Assembly: GCA_965222445.1 (NCBI GenBank)
Contig: CBDCTY010000002.1
Span: 744,001-808,000 of the forward strand
Length of the DNA: 64,000 nt
Source: GCA-958296115 sp965222445
GTDB taxonomy: Bacteria > Chloroflexota > Dehalococcoidia > Lucifugimonadales > CAJWER01
Reading direction: 5' to 3'
Position numbers and translations under genes: made by a program. The notes beneath the pieces are model-generated. The model saw only the letters and a program-made list of their open reading frames with translations. It searched no databases and was not told the DNA's origin. Positions 42,904-51,922 of the stretch are shown piece by piece; position 1 is the first letter of the stretch; each line of letters begins with the position of its first letter.

Positions 42904-45497
42904 TCTCCGGCCTCCTCTCCCTCGTTCCCGGCGCTGCGGTCCTCATGCGCCCCGGCGTCGGCAGCCGGCCTGCGCCTGCTCCTCCGACTCCTGCGCTCCG
43001 GCTCCGTTTCCGGCTTCTGCTGCCGTTCACCGTCGCTTTTCGGGTCTTCGACGGCCCTGCGGAACTCCTCCACCTTCAGGTCGCCCTCCGCGTCGCCGTA
43101 GGCGATCTGCCGGGCGGAGACGGTGTAGGCGGTTGCTGCCTCGCGGATGCGTGCGGCGACGTCGGGGTCTCCCTCCTCGGGCTTTCTGACCATCATGGAG
43201 AAGGCGGGCATCCGCTCCTTGCCCACGGTGGCGCGGACGTAGCAGTGGTGGACGGGCAGGGAAACGATGTCGTCCTCACTCACCCGGTCCTTGCCCAGCT
43301 CCCACACCAGCGTCCTGGCGTCGTTCCCCGCCACCTGGAAGACGGCGAGGCATCCCACGTTGGCGAGGATGGTGTCCCGCATGGTGCGGGAGAGGTCGTC
43401 CAGCTTGGCGAGGCTCTGGGTGGCGAGCACGAATGACGCCCCGAACTTGCCGAGCTCGGACAACATGCTCTCGTAGTCCACGCCGGGCATCGACTGCATC
43501 TCGTCCACCACGACGAGAGCGCCCCTGCGCTGGTGCAACGGCAGGCTTCCCTGCTCCCGTATCACGGCGTCCACGAGGTTCAGGAGGGACGCGCCCACCA
43601 GGGCGGCCACGTCCCTGCCGACGGTGCCCTGCGATGTCGATACAAGCAGGACTCCGCCGTCGTGGATCGTCTTTCGCAGGTCGATGGTGGAGCGGCGCTG
43701 GCCGAGTATGGCCCGCGCCCGCTTGGACGATGCGTAGTAGGAGAGGCGGGTCTGCACCGGGGCCAGGGCCTCGGCCTTGTACTGGCGGTGCCAGCTTCCG
43801 AAGTCCCTGGCCCACCACTCAAGGAGATATGGGTCGGATATCTTCGACAAAACGGAGGTGCGGAACGGGGCGTCGGACAGCAGGCGCAGCCCGTCGAGGA
43901 TGGTGTACTGCCGCTCCGCCTCCACCTGCTCGTTGGCCTCGTGCAGGGTCTTGACCGTCTGTTCGAGGATGGACTGCATCCTCGGCCCCCACTGCTCCCA
44001 CAGGCCCTTCGCCACGCGCACCACCGAGTCGGCGGTGCGGTCGCGGTCGGCGAAGATGCGGGTGTCCAGCAGGTTGATGCCGGGGGAGCGGGTCTCGTCC
44101 GACAGGTCTATGAGGCGCACCCGGTCCATGAGCGACTCGGGGACGTGCTCCATCAGCCCGGCCACCAGGTCGGTGTGGGGGTCTATGACGACGATGGCGT
44201 CGTTGTCCCTGCCCTCGGCCTTCTCCCGCATCTTGTGGGCGACGAGGTGGTGCATCAGCGTGGACTTGCCCATGCGGGTGCGGGCGACGTAGAGGTGGTG
44301 ACGGCGGAGCAGGTCGTCGGGGAAGCGGATGGGCCGGGGCTTGCCCGCGGTGGTGTCTCCCACCAGCGCCCCTCCCCTGACGCCCTTCGCAGAGGGCAGG
44401 AGCGCCCTCGCGCCGGAACGCTCCACCAAGGGCGTCTCGTCGCCCGCTCCGGGCGGGTGCCACAGGCAGGCGATCTCGCGGACTCCCAGGACGCTGCGCC
44501 CGCCGAACAGGCCGGGGCCTGCGGAGTTCATCATGTCGGGGTTGGGAACGGCGGGCTTCACCTTCCCCACCTTGAACCGCGCCCCGGCGGGGTTGTCGAA
44601 GTGGCGGTAGGCGGCGGCCACCGGCCCAAGGAGCTCGGCGGCCCGCTGGGGCCTGGTCGTCTCCGGCAGGATCGCCGTGACCTGTAGCTCGGCGTCGAAA
44701 GCGATGCGGGAGACTTTCTCCTGTATCAGCAGCGGGTCTTCCACCCGCTTGCGGGCCTTCTTCCAGCGGTGCCACGCCCAACCGCCTGCGAGCAGCCCCA
44801 GGGCCGTTCCCGTTCCCAGGAGCGCCGCCTTCCATATCTCGCCGTCCTGCACCCAAAGGTAGCCCTTCAGCGCGGCCAGCGCCCCGATGCCGAGGACGGC
44901 CATCGTGATGCCGTCCATCTGCAGGGGCTTGGTCTGGTAGGTGTAGGCGGGCTCTCGCGGCTCCATGCCGGGCCGCTTGTGGGCCTTTTCGAGATGGGGC
45001 TGCGACCAGTCGGGTCCCAGGGAGCGCAGAAGCAGCCGCGCCACCACGCGCTCGTCGTCCTCCAGGGCCGAGAGCGCGCCCATGAGGGCGATGAGGGGGT
45101 CTGAGCCGGGGTCGAGCAGGTCGTCGTCCCGGAAGGTGCGCAGGGGGACGTACTCGGGGCCGTCGGCCCGCAGGGTCATGCTCCACGCCTGCTCGCCCTC
45201 GCCCAGGCGCAGGGGGTCGTCGCCGGGGTCAACCCTCTGGATGCGGGCCTGGGGGTAGTGGGCGGAGAGCTGGCCTCGCACCACCTCGTCGTCGAGGCAG
45301 CGGGCCATCAGGGTCACGCCGTCCATGTCGGCGGCCAGCTCCAGGGAGAAGGGTTCGGGGACGGCGATGGAGCCGAGCATGTTCTCCACGCCCAGCAGGG
45401 TGCGCTCCCCGGTGCGCGGCGGCGTCACCGCCAGCAGGACGGGGCCTTTCTTTTCGCTATCGTCTCCAAACAGCAGGTTCTTCGGGTTCAGCTTCAT
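42900..45497 (-). CDS. Type IV coupling protein-like ATPase (VirD4/TraG-like)
   Basis: This 865-residue protein of conjugative systems has an N-terminal domain with no known match, two membrane segments (MDGITMAVLGIGALAALKG and KAALLGTGTALGLLAGGW, residues about 197-240), then an ATPase: Walker A in TRMGKSTLMHHL (about residue 407) and Walker B LVVVDEMQSM (about 664), then ATQSLAKLDDL. A basic, Arg-rich C-terminus follows. It probably pumps DNA through the type IV channel. The long upstream frame is rejected because the start at 45497 follows an AAGG site and the VirB4 gene. It overlaps the Replic_Relax gene by 4 bases. Confidence 0.85.
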   Translation of the reverse strand: MKLNPKNLLFGDDSEKKGPVLLAVTPPRTGERTLLGVENMLGSIAVPEPFSLELAADMDGVTLMARCLDDEVVRGQLSAHYPQARIQRVDPGDDPLRLGEGEQAWSMTLRADGPEYVPLRTFRDDDLLDPGSDPLIALMGALSALEDDERVVARLLLRSLGPDWSQPHLEKAHKRPGMEPREPAYTYQTKPLQMDGITMAVLGIGALAALKGYLWVQDGEIWKAALLGTGTALGLLAGGWAWHRWKKARKRVEDPLLIQEKVSRIAFDAELQVTAILPETTRPQRAAELLGPVAAAYRHFDNPAGARFKVGKVKPAVPNPDMMNSAGPGLFGGRSVLGVREIACLWHPPGAGDETPLVERSGARALLPSAKGVRGGALVGDTTAGKPRPIRFPDDLLRRHHLYVARTRMGKSTLMHHLVAHKMREKAEGRDNDAIVVIDPHTDLVAGLMEHVPESLMDRVRLIDLSDETRSPGINLLDTRIFADRDRTADSVVRVAKGLWEQWGPRMQSILEQTVKTLHEANEQVEAERQYTILDGLRLLSDAPFRTSVLSKISDPYLLEWWARDFGSWHRQYKAEALAPVQTRLSYYASSKRARAILGQRRSTIDLRKTIHDGGVLLVSTSQGTVGRDVAALVGASLLNLVDAVIREQGSLPLHQRRGALVVVDEMQSMPGVDYESMLSELGKFGASFVLATQSLAKLDDLSRTMRDTILANVGCLAVFQVAGNDARTLVWELGKDRVSEDDIVSLPVHHCYVRATVGKERMPAFSMMVRKPEEGDPDVAARIREAATAYTVSARQIAYGDAEGDLKVEEFRRAVEDPKSDGERQQKPETEPERRSRRSRRRPAADAGAHEDRSAGNEGEEAGE

Positions 45498-45547
45498 AGG
45501 GGATGCCTTCCTTTCTCTACGGGTCTCTTTTTGCGTTCTCGCCTGTC

Positions 45548-47791
45548 CTACCTGTGCTGGCCCGGTCTCCACTCGATGACCTCCGTCTCCTCCGGGGTGG
45601 CCTCGATGCGGACGGGGAAGCGGTGCCCCTTCGCCAGCAGCAACCCGTCTCCACGCGGGCACGACAGGAGCCATCGCTGGAGGTCCTGGGGAAGGTCGAA
45701 GGCGTCGCCGACCGTGCTGATGGCGGCGGCGTCCTGCTGGAGCAGCAGCTTGAAGGCGGCGTTCTGGAGTAAGGCGCGACCGGAGTGGCCGGTGATGGTT
45801 CTCGACGTGTCCTCGGACAGAAGGTCCTGGACGTCCTGGGTGATGAACTGCAACCCCAGCCGGTGCTTCCTGGCCCGCTTCGCCATGCTCACCATGAAGG
45901 CCGCTCCCTCCGGGTGCTGCATGATCGACCACACCTCGTCCACCACCAGCAGGCGGGGCTTGGGGTCCTGGGCTGCGGCGGCCCACACCGTCTCGGTGCA
46001 GACCATCGCGGCGGCGGGGCGAAGCTCCGGCTCCAACAGCCGCAGGTCGAAGACGGTGATCAGGGCCTCGTTGGACAGCAGGTCGTCGCCCTCGTCGGAG
46101 AGGAGGTTGCGCAGGCTGCCCGTTGCGAAGGGGCGCAGCAGCCGGGCCATGTCTTCCCCTCCCGCCTCGTCTCCTTGCAGGTACTCGTAGAAGTCCCGGA
46201 AGCCGGTGCGCTCGCGGGGCTGGGCGTAGTAGCCCGCCAGGGCGTGGTCCAGGGAGGCCCTTCGCTCCGCGCCGAGGCTCTCGCCGACCATGACCTCGAT
46301 GAGCCGTCTCAGGCTGCCGATGCGCTGGAGAAGCTCCTCGGAGTCGCCCTTGTCGATGACAAAGGGGTTCATGCCCTGGCCGGGGACGCCGGGGGAGAGG
46401 ACGCGCCCTCCGGCGGCGCGGGCCATGTCCGCGTACTCGCCCTCCGGGTCGATGACGTAGGCGGTGACGCCCCGGCACAGGCCCCGGAGCATCCCCAGCT
46501 TGGTGGCGAAGCTCTTGCCGCTGCCGGAGCGTGCGAGGACGGCGGTGTTGGCGTTCAGGTGCGTGCCGTCCCAGGGGTCGTAGACCACCGGGGCGCAGGC
46601 CCGCATGTCGATGCCGTAGAGGGTCCCGCTGCGGGTGTCCAGGTCGGGGGGCGAGAAGGGGAAGAGCCGGGCGATGCTGGAGGTGTCCAGGCTGCGCCAC
46701 TCGGCCACGGCGTTCAGGGCCAGCGGCAGCGTGGACAACAGGCCCTCGCGCTGCCGGAAGGCCAGGGCGTCGAGCTTGCCCAGGGTGGCGGCGAAGTGGG
46801 CCTTCGCACGCTGGGTCATCTCCTTGAGCGACGTTTCGTCCTTCGCGTGCAGCGTCACGGACAGGGACGCGTGAAACAGTCTCTCCCTGCCCCGCTGCAC
46901 CTCGTCACGCAGGCGGGTGATGTCCTCCAGGGCGATCTCCGCCTCTGGGGACATGGTGCGCCCGCGCTTCAGGGAGAGGGACTGGGCCGACTCGAAGCGC
47001 ACCTTCTGCCACTCCAGCGTCCTCGCCGCCTGCTCAGCGGGTATCGGCCCGACGTGGACGGCCAGGTCCATCGGCGCTCCCGCCGCCATGAGTCCTTGCA
47101 GGAAGCCGGGGGCCAACGATCGGGGCCACTTGCCCAGGTGGAGGGAGCGGACCAGCCGGTCTCCGACGCGCACGTCTCGGCGGCCTATCTCCACCTCGAC
47201 GGGACTCTCCCCGTCGAACTCGGATGGTGACCCGCCCAGCGTGGCCGCTACGAGCATCATGCGAAGCTGTCTGCCCTTCAGCGGGTGGACGGACAGCCCC
47301 GCTCTTGCCAGCAGGCCGCGCAGGTCGTCGATGCGGGCGTACTCGCACACGGCGTAGAAGCGCCGGTCGAGGATGCCGTCGCGGGCCTCCAGGTCGGTCA
47401 ACAGACGCCCGAGGGATTCAGCCGCCGCTCTGGTCTGCGGTGGAAGGTCGGCGGGTTGGGCCTGTTGCAGCTTCTCCCGCATCCCTCCCAGGCGCGGCGG
47501 GTGCTGCCTGATCAGCAGCTGCGCTGGGAAGTCCAGGGCGTTGAGCGCCCCCGCGAAAGCCCCCAGCTTTGGCTCGTCTATCTCCAGGCCCATCACCTCG
47601 CACACGCCGAGCTTCACCCCGTCCAGGCGCACCGGCCCGTCGTCGTCCAGGTGCGACAGCATGAAGAACAGGGGAAGGTCCGGCGGCGGCTTGGGAGCCG
47701 GAGGCGCCGCATCCGGTTGCCTGCGGAGAGCGGCGAACCTGCCCTTGAGGGTCTCCGACACGCTTCTGATTCGTTCGACTAGCTTCTTCAA
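45548..47791 (-). CDS. VirB4-like type IV secretion ATPase
   Basis: This protein of about 747 residues powers assembly of the type IV secretion channel. Walker A is ARSGSGKSFATKLGML (about residue 420), Walker B is LLVVDEVWSIM (about 613), then FITQDVQDLL. The N-terminal half contains the typical CagE/VirB4 domain with LHLGKWPRSLAPGFLQGL and HVGPIP. No ATG is suitable; TTG 47791 with AAGGAAG 9 bases upstream is chosen, giving KKLVERIRSVSETLKG. The upstream gene ends 20 bases before. The TTG start is provisional. Confidence 0.88.
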   Translation of the reverse strand: MKKLVERIRSVSETLKGRFAALRRQPDAAPPAPKPPPDLPLFFMLSHLDDDGPVRLDGVKLGVCEVMGLEIDEPKLGAFAGALNALDFPAQLLIRQHPPRLGGMREKLQQAQPADLPPQTRAAAESLGRLLTDLEARDGILDRRFYAVCEYARIDDLRGLLARAGLSVHPLKGRQLRMMLVAATLGGSPSEFDGESPVEVEIGRRDVRVGDRLVRSLHLGKWPRSLAPGFLQGLMAAGAPMDLAVHVGPIPAEQAARTLEWQKVRFESAQSLSLKRGRTMSPEAEIALEDITRLRDEVQRGRERLFHASLSVTLHAKDETSLKEMTQRAKAHFAATLGKLDALAFRQREGLLSTLPLALNAVAEWRSLDTSSIARLFPFSPPDLDTRSGTLYGIDMRACAPVVYDPWDGTHLNANTAVLARSGSGKSFATKLGMLRGLCRGVTAYVIDPEGEYADMARAAGGRVLSPGVPGQGMNPFVIDKGDSEELLQRIGSLRRLIEVMVGESLGAERRASLDHALAGYYAQPRERTGFRDFYEYLQGDEAGGEDMARLLRPFATGSLRNLLSDEGDDLLSNEALITVFDLRLLEPELRPAAAMVCTETVWAAAAQDPKPRLLVVDEVWSIMQHPEGAAFMVSMAKRARKHRLGLQFITQDVQDLLSEDTSRTITGHSGRALLQNAAFKLLLQQDAAAISTVGDAFDLPQDLQRWLLSCPRGDGLLLAKGHRFPVRIEATPEETEVIEWRPGQHR

Positions 47792-47811
47792 TTCGTTTTG
47801 CTTCCTTGTAT

Positions 47812-48129
47812 CTAAGGTGTTGAGAAGGAGACGAGGCCGCTCCTCAGCAGCGCGGCCACACCCTTGGCCGACAGCACCAGGACGAGGCCGACCACGGCCA
47901 TGACGACGGCGGTCTTGGCCCGCCCCCCGCCGCGCTCCTCGCTCCCCTCGGCCATCAGGATGAATCCGGCCCAGACGATGGCGAAGACGGCGAGACCGGC
48001 GGCGGCGTAGGACATCGCGGTGAGCACGCGGTCGAAGGCGTCCAACATCTCCTGCTTCTCGGCCGGGGCTGCGCCGGTGGAGACCAGCGCAGCCCCGGCC
48101 AGAAGGACTGCTGTCAGCGCCCGCCTCAC
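47812..48129 (-). CDS. TrbC/VirB2-like small membrane protein
   Basis: This 105-residue protein has a signal-like N-terminus (RRALTAVLLAGAALVSTGAAPA) and two membrane segments (YAAAGLAVFAIVWAGFILM and AVVMAVVGLVLVLSAKGVAALL), the pattern of VirB2/TrbC pilins. GTG 48129 overlaps the PrgI-gene stop (GTGA) and has a GGGAG site 8 bases upstream; an ATG at 48162 would give an extra 11 residues. It lies directly before the VirB4 gene, a usual place for such subunits. Confidence 0.75.
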   Translation of the reverse strand: MRRALTAVLLAGAALVSTGAAPAEKQEMLDAFDRVLTAMSYAAAGLAVFAIVWAGFILMAEGSEERGGGRAKTAVVMAVVGLVLVLSAKGVAALLRSGLVSFSTP

Positions 48130-49841
48130 CAGGGCCACTCCCACCCCAGCGCCTCGAACCATTCGCGCAGCCCGCCCGCGGGGGACTGCTCGGCGGGCGG
48201 GTCCTCCGGCTCAGGCTCCGGCAGAACAAGCCCCGCGTAGGGGTCGTCGGACCCCACATGGGAGGCCAATGCCAGGGACTCCTCGCGGCTACCGCCGACG
48301 GGCTGCCGCGCCACCGTCTCGGCTTTCACGTGTTCGGGGTGCAGGACGTCCACCGTCACCTGCTTGGAGATGGTCCTGCTGGGGACGTAGGCGTAGGCCG
48401 ATGCGGTAGCGGTGGCGGTGGCGCCGTCATCGCAGGTGGCCGTCGCCGTATCGCTGTCGGAGTCGCTGGCCCCCGGGCGGTACAGGCTCACGGTCCTGGT
48501 GACTTGCTCCGTCCGTTCCGGGTGGTGGGTGAGCACGGTCAGCGGGGGAATGGGTATGCTCAGGCCCGCCTCAAGGCTCACGTCCACGCTCACGGCGTGA
48601 ATGGCCTCGCCGGTCGGCACGCTGAGCCGGAAGGTCGTCTCGCCATCGGGGACGAAGGCGACGCTGGCCTGCGACGCTCCCGTCGCTGCGGCGACCGTCC
48701 CCGATACGGCCGTCACCCCGGCGTCCATGAGGGCCGTCTCGGTGACGCTCTCGTGTCCGGCCACCGTCTGAAGCTCCACCGGATGCTCGATGCGCGTCAC
48801 GCACTCCGACTCGACCACGCCGCTGACCGCGCCGGGCGTCCAGCCCAGGGTGGTGAGCCTGACGTTGCACAGCTCGCCCTCGGCCTCGGGGAGCGGGTAC
48901 GGTATCCGGTCGTGCTCGACCGTGAGGGCTCCGGCCTGCCCCACCGTGTCCTCCCAGGACACGGTGAAGGACGGGACGGGGCCGTTGAGGGGGAGGGAGT
49001 AGTCGATGCGCTCCCCCTCGGCGAGGGTCGCCGAGCCCCAGAAGCGGAGTGAGCGGCCCTCGCTTCCCCCGAAGGCGCGGACCCGGATGTCCAGGTCCGT
49101 TGCCGCTCTCAGGGTCACGGAGGCGCGGTCGCCGGAGACGTACAGCCCCTCGACGAATATCCGGCGTCCCTCCACCGGCTCGGTGACCTCGAAGTCGATC
49201 TCGTCCCGCCAGGGCTCATGGCCGTCGGCCAAGGCCGATTGCGGGATGGCCACGACAGCGGCCATCAGGACGGCCAGGACCACGACCGGAATCCAGCCCA
49301 TCCGGGGCTTCCGGCGTCTGCTCTGCAAGGTCTCGGCTTTATGCCCCTGGCCGCGCCCGTTCCCGGCGTCCTTGCCCCTGCGCTTGCCGAACCAGCGCAT
49401 CCGCCCGTTGCGGCGCTCCTTGTTCTTGCGGGTCTTCCTGTTCTTGCGCAGCCTTTCCAGCCCGCGCCCGGCGCGTTTCGCCATCAGGCTCAGCGGGCCG
49501 GGGCCGCTCTTGACCGGCTGCGCCGGCGCGGGCGGCTCGGCTCTCACCAGCTGGGCGACCGGCCCGGCGTAGAGCCGCGCCCCCAGCCGGTACTTCAGCA
49601 GGTCGGCGGCCACCAGGGGCAGCCGCCGACCGCCTATCTTCCCTACGACCATCGCCACGCCGACCAGCCCGAGGACGACGGCAATCGCCATGCGCGCCTC
49701 GGAGGGGCCGACGGGGGCGTACCGGTATGCGCCGTAGGAGATGGCGCACACCGCCATCACCGCCACGACCTGCGGGAAGGTGAACCCCAGCAGCACCCTG
49801 TCCTCGGCCTGGACGTGCGTGGGGACCTCGTGTTCTCTCAT
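48126..49841 (-). CDS. PrgI-domain membrane protein of the type IV secretion system
   Basis: This 571-residue protein begins with a PrgI-like domain (DRVLLGFTFPQVVAVMAVCAI, GAYRYAP) with two membrane segments. A very basic cytoplasmic loop (RLRKNRKTRKNKERRNGRMR) and a third membrane segment (IPVVVLAVLMAAVVAIPQSALA) lead into a large extracytoplasmic beta-rich domain with paired cysteines, ending in a Pro/Glu-rich tail. ATG 49841 with AGAGG 8 bases upstream is preferred to 49862. Fusion of PrgI to a large surface domain is unusual; the domain might contact recipient cells. Confidence 0.78.
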   Translation of the reverse strand: MREHEVPTHVQAEDRVLLGFTFPQVVAVMAVCAISYGAYRYAPVGPSEARMAIAVVLGLVGVAMVVGKIGGRRLPLVAADLLKYRLGARLYAGPVAQLVRAEPPAPAQPVKSGPGPLSLMAKRAGRGLERLRKNRKTRKNKERRNGRMRWFGKRRGKDAGNGRGQGHKAETLQSRRRKPRMGWIPVVVLAVLMAAVVAIPQSALADGHEPWRDEIDFEVTEPVEGRRIFVEGLYVSGDRASVTLRAATDLDIRVRAFGGSEGRSLRFWGSATLAEGERIDYSLPLNGPVPSFTVSWEDTVGQAGALTVEHDRIPYPLPEAEGELCNVRLTTLGWTPGAVSGVVESECVTRIEHPVELQTVAGHESVTETALMDAGVTAVSGTVAAATGASQASVAFVPDGETTFRLSVPTGEAIHAVSVDVSLEAGLSIPIPPLTVLTHHPERTEQVTRTVSLYRPGASDSDSDTATATCDDGATATATASAYAYVPSRTISKQVTVDVLHPEHVKAETVARQPVGGSREESLALASHVGSDDPYAGLVLPEPEPEDPPAEQSPAGGLREWFEALGWEWPW

Positions 49842-49868
49842 GTCTTTTTCCTCTCTCCTCACTTCGGC

Positions 49869-50156
49869 CTAGCCGTCCGATGGGGGCGTGGGTTCGGGCA
49901 GCACGTCGTCGATTTCGATGCCCGGGTTCACGACGGCGTTCATCACCAGCTCCACGACGCCGTAGGCGACCAGGGCCAGGACGATGCCCGCCAGGGCGGT
50001 CATCATTGCGCTCTTGCCGCGCTCCATCTGGTGCGGCGCTCCCGATGCCGTCAGGTACAGGTATGCGCCGTAGATGAAGAAGCCGACGCCGATGGCGCCC
50101 ACGACGCCCAGCAGGATGCCCACCAGGTTCGATATCGTCTGTGTAAGGTCTTCCAT
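49869..50156 (-). CDS. VirB2/TrbC-like pilin subunit
   Basis: This 95-residue protein has two membrane segments (LVGILLGVVGAIGVGFFIYGAYLYL in part and TALAGIVLALVAYGVVELVM) joined by a short basic loop (HQMERGKSAMM), and an acidic Pro-rich tail. This is the standard topology of T4SS pilin-like proteins of Gram-positive and Chloroflexota-type systems, which often lack a cleavable signal. An AGGAG site lies 9 bases upstream. It sits between the VirB6-like and PrgI-like genes. Confidence 0.75.
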   Translation of the reverse strand: MEDLTQTISNLVGILLGVVGAIGVGFFIYGAYLYLTASGAPHQMERGKSAMMTALAGIVLALVAYGVVELVMNAVVNPGIEIDDVLPEPTPPSDG

Positions 50157-50326
50157 TCGTTCTTTCTCCTCTCTCGATTCCGGGCGGTTCTCCCTCGCCC
50201 GGCGTTCATCTCTTGGTCTTCTCGCCTCTGTGACTCCCCTCTAGCTGCACATCGCTCTGCCTCCCTCGTGGTATTGGTCGGCGCGGGTCTCGTCCGCGCC
50301 TGTGTGATTTCGTTGTCTCGGTCGGG

Positions 50327-51304
50327 CTACTCCCCGCTGCTCCGGGGCTCGCCGCCGCCGTCCCCGCCTGCCGAGGGCGTCGCCATCGAAGCCGCGGAGC
50401 TCAGGCCGCCGGCGGCTGCCGAAACGCCCGCGCCGGCGGCCATCGCTCCGACCGCCATGCCTCCCGGCCCTCCCGCCGCGCCGCCCGCCACCATCCCGAT
50501 GGTCTTCGCCGAGCGCACCATCGACGCGGGCAGGTTCATGCCGAAGTAGAGCATCGAGAGCCAGGAGTCGAAGGTCCCTGAGTTGCCGAGCATCGAGGGC
50601 ACCCGGGTCGCCATGTAGACGAAGGCCAGGGACATGAGCAGCTTCCAGATCAGGTCCTGCACCGGCTCGAAGGCGGCGATGGCCGCAAACTCCTTGAGGA
50701 ACCCGAATCCCAGGGCCAGGGCGATGAGCTGGATGGCCTGCTGGAACACGGTCGTCATGAAGAGACGCAGCCAGTGGCGTCCCCAGCCCGCCGTGTGCGG
50801 AAGAATCCACAGCCCCAGGGCGATGGGGGCCAGTGCCAGGAGGATGTCGATGAGGACCAGGCGCAGCACCATCTGCACGATCACGTAGAGGACGAAGAAG
50901 CCGTAGACCAGGTAGAGGACCGCCAGCAGCAGGGCCATGCCCACGCTCCCGGCGTTCACCGCCGTCAGCAGGGTGCGGAGGGTGGAGCGGAGCATGTCGC
51001 CCGCCGTGACGTTCAGCGACGTTGCGATGAAGCCGGACACGGCGTCGGCAACGTCCAGGACCAGGGCGCACCACCACAGGGAAGAGGCCGCGGCAACCAG
51101 GCCGAGCACCAGGCGGGGGACCATCTCGCGCCATCCCGCCTGCTGGCGACCAAGGTGCTCGGACACGATGAGCGAGAGGCCCATCCAGCCGAGGATGACC
51201 ACCAGCGCGCCGGACGTGATTGCCCAGACGACCGTCCACGCCTGGCGCACTAAGTCGTGGGCGTAGGTGAGGTCGGGAGGGGTGCCGGTGAGGATGTCGC
51301 TCAT
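50327..51304 (-). CDS. VirB6/TrbL-like polytopic membrane protein
   Basis: This 325-residue protein has about six membrane segments, including WTVVWAITSGALVVILGWMGL and a conserved central part LVLIDILLALAPIALGLWILP followed by WLRLFMTTVFQQAIQLIALAL, the TrbL/VirB6 pattern. The C-terminus is Gly/Ala-rich and probably cytoplasmic. It forms part of the inner-membrane channel. Its ATG is 3 bases after the upstream stop. The 170 bases between its stop and the pilin gene (50157-50326) contain no gene I can support. Confidence 0.82.
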   Translation of the reverse strand: MSDILTGTPPDLTYAHDLVRQAWTVVWAITSGALVVILGWMGLSLIVSEHLGRQQAGWREMVPRLVLGLVAAASSLWWCALVLDVADAVSGFIATSLNVTAGDMLRSTLRTLLTAVNAGSVGMALLLAVLYLVYGFFVLYVIVQMVLRLVLIDILLALAPIALGLWILPHTAGWGRHWLRLFMTTVFQQAIQLIALALGFGFLKEFAAIAAFEPVQDLIWKLLMSLAFVYMATRVPSMLGNSGTFDSWLSMLYFGMNLPASMVRSAKTIGMVAGGAAGGPGGMAVGAMAAGAGVSAAAGGLSSAASMATPSAGGDGGGEPRSSGE

Positions 51305-51307
51305 CGG

Positions 51308-51922
51308 CTACCCGCCCCCGCAGTTGGCGGCGTCCTCGCCGGACGCCCGCTCCACCACGCCGCAGAGGGTCCCGTGGACCCCCTCGATCATCCAGCCGGC
51401 GAAGGCCCGCGCCCAGCGTCCGGGGTTGAGGGCGGACAGAATCTTGTCCCAGATGCGCCCCGGCTGGTGGATGGGGACGACGGCGTAGAACTCGCCTCGC
51501 TTGCCGTCCTCGGCGACGGCCAGCATCACCAGCAGGTAGGCCCGGTCGCGGTCGAGGTCGGGGTGGTCGTCGAGGTCTGGGTACTCCCACGAGTACTCCC
51601 AGCCGTCGCTGCGCTTCTTCTCGCCGCCCTTCACCCGGTACATGGCGCTTATCCAGTCGCCGGTGTCGGCGTCCCGGACGGCGTAGAAGAGGTTCGCGAT
51701 CTCCCGGTCGAAGATGGGCCGGGCGACGAACTCGCCGCCCTTCTTGCGCTCCACGAAGTCCCGGTCGGCGTTGACCAGGGTTAGCTCGTTACCGGGCGGG
51801 GCTTGGGCTTGGGCGATGTTGCTTGCGGGGATTGCCAGAAGCGCCGCCAACAGCAGCGCGGCTGACAGGGGTAAGAGCCGTCTTATCGACCGGAGTCTTG
51901 CTTTCAACGCCAACTCGTTCAC
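51308..51922 (-). CDS. Secreted protein of the conjugation operon
   Basis: This 204-residue protein has a clear signal peptide (RRLLPLSAALLLAALLAIPASNIAQAQA, cleavage near residue 40) and an exported domain rich in charged and aromatic residues, ending in CGVVERASGEDAANCGGG with two cysteines. I do not recognise the family. It begins with GTG at 51922 behind a GGAAGAG site and is the first gene of the type IV secretion operon, 3 bases before the VirB6-like gene; it may be a channel or surface component. Confidence 0.72.
   Translation of the reverse strand: MNELALKARLRSIRRLLPLSAALLLAALLAIPASNIAQAQAPPGNELTLVNADRDFVERKKGGEFVARPIFDREIANLFYAVRDADTGDWISAMYRVKGGEKKRSDGWEYSWEYPDLDDHPDLDRDRAYLLVMLAVAEDGKRGEFYAVVPIHQPGRIWDKILSALNPGRWARAFAGWMIEGVHGTLCGVVERASGEDAANCGGG

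Noticed and set aside
42903..46700. Very long upstream extension of the VirD4-like frame into the VirB4 gene
   Set aside because: The extension is antiphase to a clear VirB4 coding sequence and has Arg/Pro/Gly-rich shadow composition; the start at 45497 is used instead.
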